Translations under genes and position numbers: made by a program | Notes under the pieces: model-generated | Database searches by the model: none | What the model was told of the DNA's origin: nothing | The model's input: the letters and a program-made list of their open reading frames with translations, nothing else | Shown here: positions 1 through 7,615 of the stretch, one piece after another | How the letters are laid out: each line of letters begins with the position of its first letter | Position numbering within the stretch: position 1 is the first letter of the stretch | Source of the DNA: Butyrivibrio sp. XPD2002 | Lineage (GTDB): Bacteria > Bacillota > Clostridia > Lachnospirales > Lachnospiraceae | DNA: 64,000 nt | Assembly (NCBI RefSeq): GCF_000423945.1 | Contig: NZ_AUIY01000024.1 | Coordinates: forward strand, 1-64,000 | Direction of reading: 5' to 3'

Positions 1-52
1 CAAGAGCAGAGCTCCATCTTCAAAAATCAGCAATGTTCCCTCGTATTCCTGT

Positions 53-69
53 GCATGATAAAATCATGC
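53..69. promoter_or_regulatory. Inverted repeat upstream of small acidic ORF
   Basis: Perfect 7-bp arms GCATGAT and ATCATGC separated by AAA end 4 bp before the ribosome site of the 86-250 gene. This could be an operator or a hairpin in the mRNA leader. No partner regulator is visible nearby. Confidence 0.35.
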
Positions 70-85
70 TACAGGAGGAACAGCC

Positions 86-250
86 ATGGCCAGTAAAGAA
101 CTAATTGCAAAGCTTAGAGAGAAATACATCCAAAATCCGCCGGAAGGCATGACGGCGAATGAAATCCGCGAGATGGATGATGAAGACCTTCTCGACATGG
201 ATTACTTTATGCATGAAGATGATGAATTCTTTGACGAGGTAGATTGGTAA
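86..250 (+). CDS. Small acidic hypothetical protein (54 aa)
   Basis: A short gene starting at the ATG at 86, with a strong ribosome site AGGAGG at 73-78 and a rho-independent terminator right after its stop. The 54-residue product begins MASKELIAKLREKY, contains NPPEGMTANEIREMDDEDLLDMDYF, in which a Pro-Pro-Glu-Gly turn precedes an acidic helix, and ends in a very acidic tail (HEDDEFFDEVDW). There is no signal peptide or membrane segment. The N-terminal half is basic and amphipathic and the C-terminal half strongly acidic, as in small protein-binding or DNA-mimic-like proteins. I recall similar short proteins in Lachnospiraceae but know of no function, so none is assigned. Ribosome site, terminator and protein-like composition support a real gene. 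Confidence 0.7.
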   Translation: MASKELIAKLREKYIQNPPEGMTANEIREMDDEDLLDMDYFMHEDDEFFDEVDW

Positions 251-279
251 TTTAAAACCAACATACCTCCGCTTTGCGT

Positions 280-304
280 GGCCCGGTCTTGTCCGGGCCT
301 TTTA
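280..304 (+). terminator. Rho-independent terminator after the small ORF
   Basis: Stem GGCCCGG (280-286) pairs with CCGGGCC (293-299), loop TCTTGT, followed by a T run. Confidence 0.85.
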
Positions 305-342
305 ATTCAAGTTTTCGCCGCAAGGCGAAATTTCCTATTAAA

Positions 343-378
343 TAAAAAAAAGCGTAGCAGCCATCAAACTGCTACGCT
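343..378 (-). terminator. Terminator of the symporter gene
   Basis: Stem AGCGTAGCAG (351-360) with CTGCTACGCT (369-378). On the minus strand it is followed by a T run (A run at 343-350 on plus). It lies just past the symporter stop. A separate small hairpin, TTTCGCC-GCAA-GGCGAAA, sits at 313-330. Confidence 0.88.
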
Positions 379-387
379 TATCTTTAT

Positions 388-1941
388 TTATGACATCTTG
401 GATACATGTTCGAATTCATCAACAATTTCCTGCTCAGGTTCCTTTGTAAGAAGGCTTACAATAACGATCATTATTATTGCAACCAGGAACGCAGGCGCAA
501 GTTCGTACAGATCCCAGACACCGCCCATAGGTCTTACAGTATATTTCCATAAGAATACCATAAGGCCGCCGGATATCATTCCTGCGATGGCTCCGAACTT
601 ATTAGTACGCTTCCAATACAGTGACATTATCATTGCAGGTCCGAAAACCGCACCAAATCCGGCCCAGGCAAAGGATACAATGCCGAATACCGAACTGTTG
701 GGATTCCATGCGATAATGATACCAAATACGGCAACAATGATAAGTGTAAGTCTTGCTGTAAACATCGCATATCTCTCTGTCAGCTTGATCTTGAAGGTTT
801 CCTGAATGATATTCTCAGAAACTGCAGAGGAAGCTGCGATAAGCTGTGAATCCGCTGTGGACATTGTTGATGCCAGAATTCCTGCAATAACAAGTCCTGC
901 AATAAGTGCAAATACAAAATTATGCCTGCTTATCTGCTCAGCAATTACTACTATCAATGTCTCTGCCATAGATGAGCTTGTGAGGTCTGCAGGATCAATC
1001 AGTGAAGCAAGCGCATCTGCCTCTGTCATAGCTCTACCTACAACACCAAGGAAAACTGCAATAGCAAGTGAGAATACAACCCATACAGATGCTATTCTTC
1101 TTGAAAGCTTAATCTCAGACGCTTTTCTTGCTGCCATAAATCTAAGAAGAATATGGGGCATTCCGAAGTAGCCAAGTCCCCAGCAGAACATCGTCACCTT
1201 ATTGAAAATGCCATAAGGAAGTCCCTCTCCTGTCACGTTACTGTGAGTAGCGTTGAAATCAAGGAATCCAGGCAGATTCCTGGTGTTTTCAATTACAGCT
1301 GACATTCCGCCTGCAGATACGATTCCATATCCCACAACGAAAAACAGTGCCATTGTCATTACGATTGACTGGATAAAGTCAGTTTTGGAAGCAGCAAGGA
1401 AACCACCTGTTGTTGTATAACCGATGATTATTACTGCAGAAGCGATCATTGCCAACTGATACTTAACTCCGAAAAGCGATGAAAACAGCTTGCCGCATGC
1501 TGAGAATCCTGAAGCTGTATAGGGCACGAAGAATATCAGAATGAATAATGCTCCAATACAAAGGATTACATTACTGTTATCACGGAATCTCTTTTTGAAA
1601 TAATCCGGAATAGTGATGGCATCGAGCCTCTCCGTATAATTACGAAGTCTTCTGGCTGTGAAGAGCCAGTTGAGATAGGTTCCTACAATAAGACCTATTG
1701 CAGTCCATCCGGCATCTGCAACACCTGAAAAATATGCAAGTCCCGGAAGTCCCATCAGAAGATATGAACTCATATCCGATGCCTCTGCACTCATGGCAGT
1801 AACAAACGGACCAAGTTTTCTTCCCCCAAGATAAAAATCGCTTACATCGTTGGTATCCTTTGAGCTTACAAAGCCTACAAGAAGCATCATAGCCAGATAT
1901 ACCAGAATTGAAATGATTATACCGATATGCGCTGTACTCAT
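388..1941 (-). CDS. putP: Sodium/proline symporter, PutP type (SSS family)
   Basis: A 517-residue integral membrane protein of the sodium:solute symporter family that would import proline with Na+. Evidence is about thirteen hydrophobic segments, the N-terminal FYLGGRKLGPFVTAMS signature and the SSS-type stretch around AAFGPAMIMSLYWKRTNKFGAIAG near the C terminus (here VFGPAMIMSLYWKR). Length fits PutP, usually near 500. An in-frame ATG exists at 1983, but the start at 1941 has an AAGGGAGG ribosome site 5-6 bases upstream and begins MSTAHIGI directly before the first membrane helix, so I prefer it. The gene is monocistronic: a strong terminator follows and flotillin lies upstream with its own terminator. 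Exact substrate is inferred from family resemblance; other SSS members carry pantothenate or sugars. Confidence 0.88.
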   Translation of the reverse strand: MSTAHIGIIISILVYLAMMLLVGFVSSKDTNDVSDFYLGGRKLGPFVTAMSAEASDMSSYLLMGLPGLAYFSGVADAGWTAIGLIVGTYLNWLFTARRLRNYTERLDAITIPDYFKKRFRDNSNVILCIGALFILIFFVPYTASGFSACGKLFSSLFGVKYQLAMIASAVIIIGYTTTGGFLAASKTDFIQSIVMTMALFFVVGYGIVSAGGMSAVIENTRNLPGFLDFNATHSNVTGEGLPYGIFNKVTMFCWGLGYFGMPHILLRFMAARKASEIKLSRRIASVWVVFSLAIAVFLGVVGRAMTEADALASLIDPADLTSSSMAETLIVVIAEQISRHNFVFALIAGLVIAGILASTMSTADSQLIAASSAVSENIIQETFKIKLTERYAMFTARLTLIIVAVFGIIIAWNPNSSVFGIVSFAWAGFGAVFGPAMIMSLYWKRTNKFGAIAGMISGGLMVFLWKYTVRPMGGVWDLYELAPAFLVAIIMIVIVSLLTKEPEQEIVDEFEHVSKMS

Positions 1942-2035
1942 TTTTCCTCCCTTTAAAAATATAAAATGAATAGACTTTATCATTTTACCACATTAAAGGG
2001 ATAAAGAAACTACTTTTTTATCGTATATTAATATA

Positions 2036-2071
2036 TGAAAAAACCGCCCTACTGATTTCTCAATAGGGCGG
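2036..2071 (-). terminator. Terminator of the flotillin gene
   Basis: Stem CCGCCCTA (2044-2051) with TAGGGCGG (2064-2071), followed on the minus strand by a run of T (A run at 2036-2043 on plus). Confidence 0.87.
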
Positions 2072-2094
2072 CACTTGTACTACTTATTTACTGA

Positions 2095-3621
2095 TTATTT
2101 CTCAGATTTATCAACTGTGACATTTACATTGTCACCGCTAAGGTTAATGTTCTTGTTAACCTTGGCATCATATGTGCCGGCTCTCATGATCTCTGTGAAA
2201 TCAACGCCTGTAGCCTCTGACATTGTATCAAATACCTGTTTCATAACGATAGGCATGTTTCCTGAAATCTGGCTTGCACCATTTGATCCATCGCCTGTTC
2301 CATAAATGTTGATCTTGTCGATCTGTGAAAGAGGCTTAGCGATCTCAGCAGCCATCTGAGGCATGATCTTGATCATCATCTCAGCCATAGCAGCGCCGTT
2401 GTACTTCTTGTAGGCTTCTGCCTTCTTCTCCATTGCTTCAGCTTCCGCAATACCCTTTGCCTTGATAGCCTCAGCTTCTGCCTTACCTTTTGCAGCGATA
2501 CCGGCAGCCTCAGCATCATATTTAGCCTTGATACCTGCAGCTTCCTGCTCTGCTGCGAACTTCTGAGCCTCAGCCTTTGCCTTCTGAGCATCAGCCTCAC
2601 GCTCCTGCTCGAACTGTGCAGCCTCAGCCTTTTTCTGTCTCTGAAGGAGCTCAGCCTCAGCCTTCTTCTCAGCCTGATACTTCTCAGCATCTGCTCTCTT
2701 CTCAATCTCAGCAGCAAGTTCCTGCTGTTTTACGAGAACTTCCTTCTGCTTCAGTTCTGCTTCACGCTCAGCCTTAGCGATCTGAGCATTAACGGTTGCT
2801 GTCTGGATTGATTTCTGCTGTTCCTGTGTCTGAATCTCATAAGCTGCGTCTGCTACAGCGCTTGCTGTATCAGCTTCTCTCTTAAGTTCTGCCTGCTTGA
2901 TTGCAAGAGCGTTGTTCTTCTCAGCAATCTCTGTCTGTGCAAGTACTCTTGCATCGTTAGCTGCCTTGTCAGCCTCAGCTTTAGCAATTGCCACGTCTCT
3001 GTCAGCCTGAGCCTTTGCGATAGCGGCATCCTTCTTGATCTTAGCGGTATTATCCATACCAAGGTCACTAATAAGGCCATTTTCATCAGTTACGTTCTGG
3101 ATGTTACAGGACAGGATCTCGATACCGAGCTTGTTCATGTCCTTAGATGCCTTCTCCATAACCTGATCTGAGAAGCTGTCTCTGTCAGTGTTGATGGTCT
3201 TAAGAGCAAGTGTACCGATAATCTCACGCATGTTACCCTGTAAGGAATCCTGAAGATCAAGTGTGATCTGCTCGGGAGACTTGTTAAGGAAGTTCTTGGC
3301 AGCAAGCTGAATAGCTTCAGGTGTTGTGCCGATTCTTACCTTAGCAACAGCGTCAACATTTACGTTGATGAAGTCATTGGTAGGAACTGACTGCTCTGTT
3401 TTAATATCAACTGTCATCTGTCCAAGATAAAGTCTGTCGACTCTCTCAAGGAACGGGATCTTAACTCCTGCTCTACCAATGAGGATACGTGGAACTTTTC
3501 TCATACCGGATATAATATAAGCCTTATCCGGCGGAGCCTTCACATAGCCAGCGGCCATGATGATGATTGCCAGAATAATAATGGCTGCGATAAGAATTGC
3601 GAGTGTTGTGTTTGTCAACAT
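2095..3621 (-). CDS. floT: Flotillin-like SPFH/band 7 membrane scaffold
   Basis: A 508-residue flotillin homologue. It has one N-terminal membrane segment (about residues 5-25, rich in Ile/Ala), an SPFH/band-7 domain (about 30-200) and a long C-terminal coiled coil of repeated Ala-Glu-Lys segments (AEAEAIKAKGIAEAEA). Flotillins organise ordered membrane domains that collect signalling and secretion proteins; Bacillus FloT (YuaG) is almost the same length. The longest frame starts at a GTG at 3630. The in-frame ATG at 3621 has GGAAGG 8 bases upstream and fits better. No NfeD-type partner gene is adjacent, unlike the usual yuaF-floT pair. The gene is followed by its own terminator. Fold and family are secure; client proteins are unknown. 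Confidence 0.9.
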   Translation of the reverse strand: MLTNTTLAILIAAIIILAIIIMAAGYVKAPPDKAYIISGMRKVPRILIGRAGVKIPFLERVDRLYLGQMTVDIKTEQSVPTNDFINVNVDAVAKVRIGTTPEAIQLAAKNFLNKSPEQITLDLQDSLQGNMREIIGTLALKTINTDRDSFSDQVMEKASKDMNKLGIEILSCNIQNVTDENGLISDLGMDNTAKIKKDAAIAKAQADRDVAIAKAEADKAANDARVLAQTEIAEKNNALAIKQAELKREADTASAVADAAYEIQTQEQQKSIQTATVNAQIAKAEREAELKQKEVLVKQQELAAEIEKRADAEKYQAEKKAEAELLQRQKKAEAAQFEQEREADAQKAKAEAQKFAAEQEAAGIKAKYDAEAAGIAAKGKAEAEAIKAKGIAEAEAMEKKAEAYKKYNGAAMAEMMIKIMPQMAAEIAKPLSQIDKINIYGTGDGSNGASQISGNMPIVMKQVFDTMSEATGVDFTEIMRAGTYDAKVNKNINLSGDNVNVTVDKSEK

Positions 3622-3741
3622 GGTTTTCACCTTCCCTCTTTAATAATAATGTTGTTTGTTTACGGTTTAATATTATCAATCCGCACTGAATAAATATATC
3701 ACTTTTTTGGCTATTTTTTGTACTTTATTTTCACATTTTGG

Positions 3742-3781
3742 AAAAAAGCCTGCTGTACGTAATCATACGTACAGCAAGCTT
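3742..3781 (-). terminator. Terminator downstream of the acyltransferase
   Basis: Stem GCTGTACGTA (3752-3761) with TACGTACAGC (3766-3775), extended by AGC/GCT pairing, and followed on the minus strand by TTTTTT. It lies about 90 bases past the acyltransferase stop. The sequence in between shows no gene. Confidence 0.85.
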
Positions 3782-3871
3782 TTGTTGTTACTGTTCTTCA
3801 TTACCTATTTTCTTAACAATCATCTTAAGAAGCTTTACATAATTCTCACTTGTTTTCTACCAACATAACAT

Positions 3872-4933
3872 TCATGCTTCCTTTTGCGGATAAATCGGGA
3901 ACTGTCCCAGAAGCTGTGGCACAAACTTTTCTATGATTGCGCAAAGAAGCAGGGCAGCTGCGAAGGAAATGCACGTTGCGATACAGGCCACCAGCAGCTG
4001 CGGTCCTTCCAGCCAGGTTCGAATCCATGGAATAATCAGATCAAGCTGTATGTTTTTATGAAGAAGGAATATGCCCAGCGTATGCTGTCCGACATATGTA
4101 ATGGCTGCTGTGCTGAACGGTCTGGCACCTTCACGCGAAACGCGGAAGATCAGCATGGATATGCCCAATATCAGAACTGTACCTGAAATAGAATTATACA
4201 TAAACCAAAAGACATTGCCGTAATCGCCGCCACACATAAGGCTCAGCTCCAGGGCATCACCTCGTAAGATGGTTCCGAACGCAAGCATTACTCCTGAAAC
4301 CACGGTGATAATAAACAGTATCCATCCTGTTGACTGTGCCAGAATAAGTATCTGCTGACGGAGTGCAATGCCCAGCAGGATAAAGCCTGTTGCTACAAAG
4401 CTGACATTCAAACACCACGGATACCCAATCTCGATCTTCGGGAGCACAAAACCAATGGTAAACATCGGAACTGCCAGAATCCCAAGCCATAAATTCATGT
4501 TCTTACACTTTGCAATACTAAGAAGATTCATAAGTGCCTGACAGTAGATTCTGGCCACAAAGAAGCATGTCAGATACCACAATGATGTCAGGGTGCCGGT
4601 CTTGCCCAGCATCTGCCAGGAGCCGTACAGGAACTTTGGTACGTTTTCGAAACTGAAGGGTGCATAGATAAACGCAAAAATCAGGTAGGGAACAATGAGA
4701 GCAAGAAGATTCTTCTCAATAAAACTCATCCATTCCCTGAATGACTTAAGTTCTTTCGCTTTAATGGACATACCGGCAAGAAAGAAGAATAGCGGCATAT
4801 GAAAAGCGTACAACAGGCGCCTATACATTGGTGTTTCCAGATTGCCCGTAGTATGCCCGAGTATTACCAGTATGATGGTAATAGCCTTTGCTATATCGAT
4901 TAATTCTATTCTTACCTTCTTTTTATCACTCAT
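3872..4933 (-). CDS. Acyltransferase 3 family membrane protein
   Basis: A 353-residue membrane protein of the acyltransferase 3 family (Pfam Acyl_transf_3, OafA/NodX type). These enzymes transfer acetyl or other acyl groups to cell-surface sugars. The sequence opens with RIELIDIAKAITIILVILGH, the typical first helix with the family's conserved His (ILGHT), followed by MPLFFFLAGMSIK and about ten membrane helices. The start at 4933 is supported by GGGGGAAAC just upstream. Neighbours give no substrate. The gene stands alone between two terminators, so a role in modifying envelope polysaccharide is family-based inference. Confidence 0.82.
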   Translation of the reverse strand: MSDKKKVRIELIDIAKAITIILVILGHTTGNLETPMYRRLLYAFHMPLFFFLAGMSIKAKELKSFREWMSFIEKNLLALIVPYLIFAFIYAPFSFENVPKFLYGSWQMLGKTGTLTSLWYLTCFFVARIYCQALMNLLSIAKCKNMNLWLGILAVPMFTIGFVLPKIEIGYPWCLNVSFVATGFILLGIALRQQILILAQSTGWILFIITVVSGVMLAFGTILRGDALELSLMCGGDYGNVFWFMYNSISGTVLILGISMLIFRVSREGARPFSTAAITYVGQHTLGIFLLHKNIQLDLIIPWIRTWLEGPQLLVACIATCISFAAALLLCAIIEKFVPQLLGQFPIYPQKEA

Positions 4934-5029
4934 AATGTTTCCCCCGGTTCTCTTATTAATTAACGATATACCATATAAATGTACTATTCCATTAAATAAC
5001 TATTAAAAATCGTTCATACCTTCATACTC

Positions 5030-5150
5030 CAGATCGAGTAGGCTGACTCCTACTCGATTTCGCACACGAACATTCCGCACTTCGTGCTCCATGTTCTTAC
5101 AACCGGCAAATGAATTTGTATGCAAGCATCCATTCGCTTGCCGGTCTTGT
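5030..5150. repeat. Cluster of stem-loops (possible palindromic repeat element)
   Basis: This non-coding stretch holds three consecutive foldbacks. ATCGAGTAGG (5033-5042) pairs with CCTACTCGAT (5049-5058). GAACAT/ATGTTC then encloses GCAC-TTC-GTGC (about 5067-5096). ACCGGCAA/TTGCCGGT arms lie at about 5101-5145. It resembles dispersed intergenic palindromic elements, but no second copy is present here. Confidence 0.45.
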
Positions 5151-5157
5151 GCAACAA

Positions 5158-5197
5158 AAATGCCTGCTGCACGACATCATTAGTGCAGCAGGCCTTT
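5158..5197. terminator. Bidirectional terminator
   Basis: Stem GCCTGCTGCAC (5162-5172) with GTGCAGCAGGC (5183-5193), with TTTT after it on plus and a T run on minus. It ends the CPBP-DUF2975-XRE operon transcribed on the minus strand. Confidence 0.87.
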
Positions 5198-5202
5198 TAC
5201 TA

Positions 5203-5433
5203 TTATTCAGTTTCGTCGTTCTCTCCGTCCGGATCGTATTTTAAGATGTCTCCCGGATCGCACTCAAGGGCTTCACATATTCCTGCCAGGGTTGAGAATC
5301 TAATGGCATTTACCTTATTATTTTTTATCTTCGACATATTTACGTTGGCGATGCCTACCTTATCTGAAAGATCATTAAGAGACATGTGTCTTCTCGCCAT
5401 CATTACATCCAGTTCAAGCATGATTTTTCCCAT
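5203..5433 (-). CDS. XRE-family transcriptional regulator (Cro/CI, YozG type)
   Basis: A 76-residue protein that is essentially one helix-turn-helix domain. LSDKVGIANVNMSKIKNNKVNAIRFSTLAGICEAL is the Cro/CI-type HTH with its recognition helix, and a short acidic tail ends in GENDETE. A strong AAGGAGG precedes the ATG at 5433. It is the last gene of a three-gene operon, 11 bases after the DUF2975 gene. Small XRE proteins of this kind (YozG/YobR-like) are habitually paired with DUF2975 membrane proteins. Autoregulation through the palindromes at 6703-6719 and 6761-6777 is a reasonable inference but not shown. Confidence 0.88.
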   Translation of the reverse strand: MGKIMLELDVMMARRHMSLNDLSDKVGIANVNMSKIKNNKVNAIRFSTLAGICEALECDPGDILKYDPDGENDETE

Positions 5434-5444
5434 AGGGCACCTCC

Positions 5445-6005
5445 TTACAGCAATCCATCAACATCGCTCTGAAGCTCAGCACCGTAAGCAAAGTACTGTG
5501 ACAGACAAAGTGCTACAAGGCCAAATACTACTTCTGAAAGTTCAACTGAGAGCGCATAATCGCCGTTTTTCATCGCTATGAAGGAGATCAGTCCTGCTAC
5601 AACCTTTACTATAGGTAATGCAATTGCGTAGATACCGATGTTTCTGATTCTCTTAACATTCTCCATTGAGAAAGGTGATGCCACATTTGATGCCTTAAAA
5701 ATCATGTACACATTTCTGAAAATAAGTGCAGTCAGCACACATAAAATAGCAAGCGGAATGAATATAAACACAGCACCACCGCGGCCTACGACATCCATCG
5801 CCCACTCAGGTGAATTATTCACTGTTCCGGTTAATGTTATATTACCTGCTGTTAAAGTACCGCTCTGATATGCTGCCATTATCTGTTCCTTGCCCAATGT
5901 CAGAGCTACTGTGGCAATGATCATCATTGCAGCGCCAAGCCAACCTATAACCTCAATAAACTTTGCTAAAAATGCTGTTACTTTTCTAAGCTTTGAATCT
6001 TTCAT
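5445..6005 (-). CDS. DUF2975 family membrane protein
   Basis: A 186-residue membrane protein with four predicted helices (about residues 10-35, 75-100, 120-145, 150-170), matching the DUF2975 layout including the FRNVYMIFKASNVASPFSMENVKRIR cytoplasmic segment (here around residues 95-118). GAGAGG upstream of the ATG at 6005 supports the start. Function of DUF2975 is unknown. Its constant pairing with a small XRE regulator, seen here, suggests that it senses an envelope signal or modulates the regulator. The CPBP protease gene lies 52 bases upstream on the same strand. Confidence 0.8.
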   Translation of the reverse strand: MKDSKLRKVTAFLAKFIEVIGWLGAAMMIIATVALTLGKEQIMAAYQSGTLTAGNITLTGTVNNSPEWAMDVVGRGGAVFIFIPLAILCVLTALIFRNVYMIFKASNVASPFSMENVKRIRNIGIYAIALPIVKVVAGLISFIAMKNGDYALSVELSEVVFGLVALCLSQYFAYGAELQSDVDGLL

Positions 6006-6057
6006 TTTCCCTTACCTCTCTTTTCATATAATCTATACGTTGTTACTGAATCTATTG

Positions 6058-6654
6058 TTATAACTGTGAAGCATGTACAATAATGTTCAATGTTCCATGG
6101 ATCAACCATCCAGGAAGGATGGAACCATTTGCCTTCTTCTCATCAACAAAAGCAATTGAAACTGCGGGTATCATAGGATAAAACATAAGTACCATTCCCT
6201 GCGCGAAATTTATCTGCCCAAGAGCAGGTAATAAGTGAGCCAATCCAAAGATTATAGCCTGGATAACAACTGCTATCCTAAAACCGAATTTACTCTGCAG
6301 TCTCTTCTGGATAAATCCTCTGAATAAAATCTCCTCAGAAAAAGCTGTATGTACATATGAGAATAATATTATGCACGGGATTCCCTCAGCGCCCATTCCT
6401 GCATACTGTGATATATTCCACTCTTTCATGAACATATTATTTACAATGAATCCTGCAACCTCACAGATTGCAAAAGCTATTAAAGTATATTTAAGGCACT
6501 GCTTTTTATCTTCGCCAACTCCCTTAAGGCCTATCCAGCTGAAGAATGACTCCTTCTTCCTGGCTGTTATCAGCCATACGATGAAAGGAATAAGTGTGAA
6601 TAATAATGTTTGCATTACAGAACTGATCGCTTCGTTTACTAATACCATACTCAT
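6058..6654 (-). CDS. CPBP family intramembrane glutamic protease
   Basis: A 198-residue membrane protein of the CPBP (CAAX protease and bacteriocin-processing, Abi) family. Evidence is the motif 1 stretch SEEILFRGFIQKRL with the catalytic Glu-Glu and Arg, the downstream IIFGLAHLL motif with the conserved His, and GWLIHGTLNIIVH near the C terminus as the third motif. Such proteases act within the membrane; bacterial members are linked to bacteriocin self-immunity or maturation. It is the first gene of the CPBP-DUF2975-XRE operon. The start at 6654 has GAGGG 9 bases upstream. The target is unknown, and no bacteriocin precursor was recognised nearby. Confidence 0.85.
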   Translation of the reverse strand: MSMVLVNEAISSVMQTLLFTLIPFIVWLITARKKESFFSWIGLKGVGEDKKQCLKYTLIAFAICEVAGFIVNNMFMKEWNISQYAGMGAEGIPCIILFSYVHTAFSEEILFRGFIQKRLQSKFGFRIAVVIQAIIFGLAHLLPALGQINFAQGMVLMFYPMIPAVSIAFVDEKKANGSILPGWLIHGTLNIIVHASQL

Positions 6655-6702
6655 AAGTCTTTTCCCTCGCTTGTAATTTGTTTTATATTTCTTGTAAAAG
6701 TG

Positions 6703-6719
6703 TTAACGTTTGTCGTTAA
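6703..6719. promoter_or_regulatory. Palindromic operator, copy 1
   Basis: TTAACG-TTTGT-CGTTAA. It is the same 6-bp arm pair and 5-bp spacer as copy 2 at 6761-6777, and it lies just downstream of the -10 box of the CPBP operon promoter. Confidence 0.7.
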
Positions 6720-6721
6720 AT

Positions 6722-6753
6722 ATTATATATCACACGTAGTTAATGTGTGTCAA
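6722..6753 (-). promoter_or_regulatory. Promoter of the CPBP-DUF2975-XRE operon
   Basis: On the minus strand a TTGACA -35 box (6748-6753) is followed by overlapping TATATA/TATAAT -10 boxes (6722-6729), with a spacer of 18 to 20 depending on the hexamer chosen. The promoter is flanked on both sides by copies of the same palindrome, which suggests repression by occlusion. Confidence 0.7.
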
Positions 6754-6760
6754 CTATTTT

Positions 6761-6777
6761 TTAACGTTTTTCGTTAA
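6761..6777. promoter_or_regulatory. Palindromic operator, copy 2
   Basis: TTAACG-TTTTT-CGTTAA, immediately upstream of the -35 box. It is centred 58 bp from copy 1. Confidence 0.7.
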
Positions 6778-6871
6778 TTTTTTTATATTGTGCATGAAAA
6801 TTTGGTCTTGAGGAGTATCCATAAGGAAACAAAAAAATAATTCGATATCAATAGGCGCCAGAATACAGGCT

Positions 6872-6899
6872 TTGATAATAGTCTATATTGAGCTACAAT
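6872..6899 (+). promoter_or_regulatory. Probable promoter of the 6949 gene
   Basis: TTGATA (6872-6877), 16-bp spacer, TACAAT (6894-6899), about 50 bases before the ATG at 6949. Confidence 0.5.
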
Positions 6900-6948
6900 C
6901 AGTATATACTACAACAGCGATTTATCCTGTCTATCACAAAGGAGCGCC

Positions 6949-7566
6949 ATGAATATTACAGATTATAATCTTGCAAAAGATTTTCCCAATGAAATTCCCA
7001 ATTATGATCCTGATCCATCGAACAGGGCCATGTATTACATCCTTGATAATAGCGAAAATGTCATTATCATGGCAGAGCATGACAACAATTATCATTACTG
7101 GGTTTCACGGACATCGGTTTTTGATTTGGATACCAATGATGCGATACTTCGCCATATAACTGAATGTACAGATGGTAAAATGCTTGGTAAATGGGATGAT
7201 TTTGGAAGACCGGAATTATCCTGGGGAGTTTTATACAGGAAATATAAGAGATTTTTCCGCTTAAACAATGAATTTAATCTTACTGCAGCAGATATAAAAG
7301 CTGATTATTGTGCCGTAAAGGATAAGTGCAGAGCATTAGAAGCAGACAGAGATTATTATGATTTATTGAAGGATTCGCTAAAAACCTTATCCTTAAGGAC
7401 GAAAGATCCTGTTAACGATTATTACAATGCCAAAAAGCTTATTAAGGAAATGGAATCCTACGACTATCTTATCTGCGCTGACAATGATGAGTACAGAAAT
7501 CTGTACTCCCAAATTCAGGAACAATGCGGTGATTTATATGGCAGCGCCATGAGCATTATGAGATAA
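6949..7566 (+). CDS. Hypothetical protein (205 aa)
   Basis: I do not recognise this protein. It is soluble, with no signal peptide or membrane helix, and rich in Asp, Tyr and Asn. The first half (about residues 1-100) looks like a compact alpha/beta domain with many aromatic residues (NNYHYWVSRTSVFDL). The second half (about 105-205) is predicted helical (DIKADYCAVKDKCRALEADRDYYDLLKDSL) and probably coiled-coil. AAAGGAG sits 4 bases before the ATG at 6949, a promoter-like pair lies about 50 bases upstream, and a bidirectional terminator follows. It is monocistronic and flanked by unrelated genes, so context gives no function. Confidence 0.75.
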   Translation: MNITDYNLAKDFPNEIPNYDPDPSNRAMYYILDNSENVIIMAEHDNNYHYWVSRTSVFDLDTNDAILRHITECTDGKMLGKWDDFGRPELSWGVLYRKYKRFFRLNNEFNLTAADIKADYCAVKDKCRALEADRDYYDLLKDSLKTLSLRTKDPVNDYYNAKKLIKEMESYDYLICADNDEYRNLYSQIQEQCGDLYGSAMSIMR

Positions 7567-7582
7567 CAGATGTTTTTAAACA

Positions 7583-7613
7583 AGGCAGTAGACCAACCGA
7601 TCTACTGCCTTTT
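7583..7613. terminator. Bidirectional terminator between convergent genes
   Basis: Stem GGCAGTAGA (7584-7592) with TCTACTGCC (7601-7609), with TTTT on plus. It serves the 6949 gene and the convergent mannose-6-phosphate isomerase gene. Confidence 0.85.
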
Positions 7614-7615
7614 CA

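Noticed and set aside
2376..2717. Arg/Leu-rich frame in the flotillin region
   Set aside because: Shadow of the Ala-Glu coiled-coil repeats in another frame; extreme composition and no start signals.
5203..6654. Toxin-antitoxin system
   Set aside because: A small XRE gene next to a membrane protein gene can suggest one, but DUF2975 plus a CPBP protease fits a known XRE-DUF2975 pairing and no toxin fold is visible.
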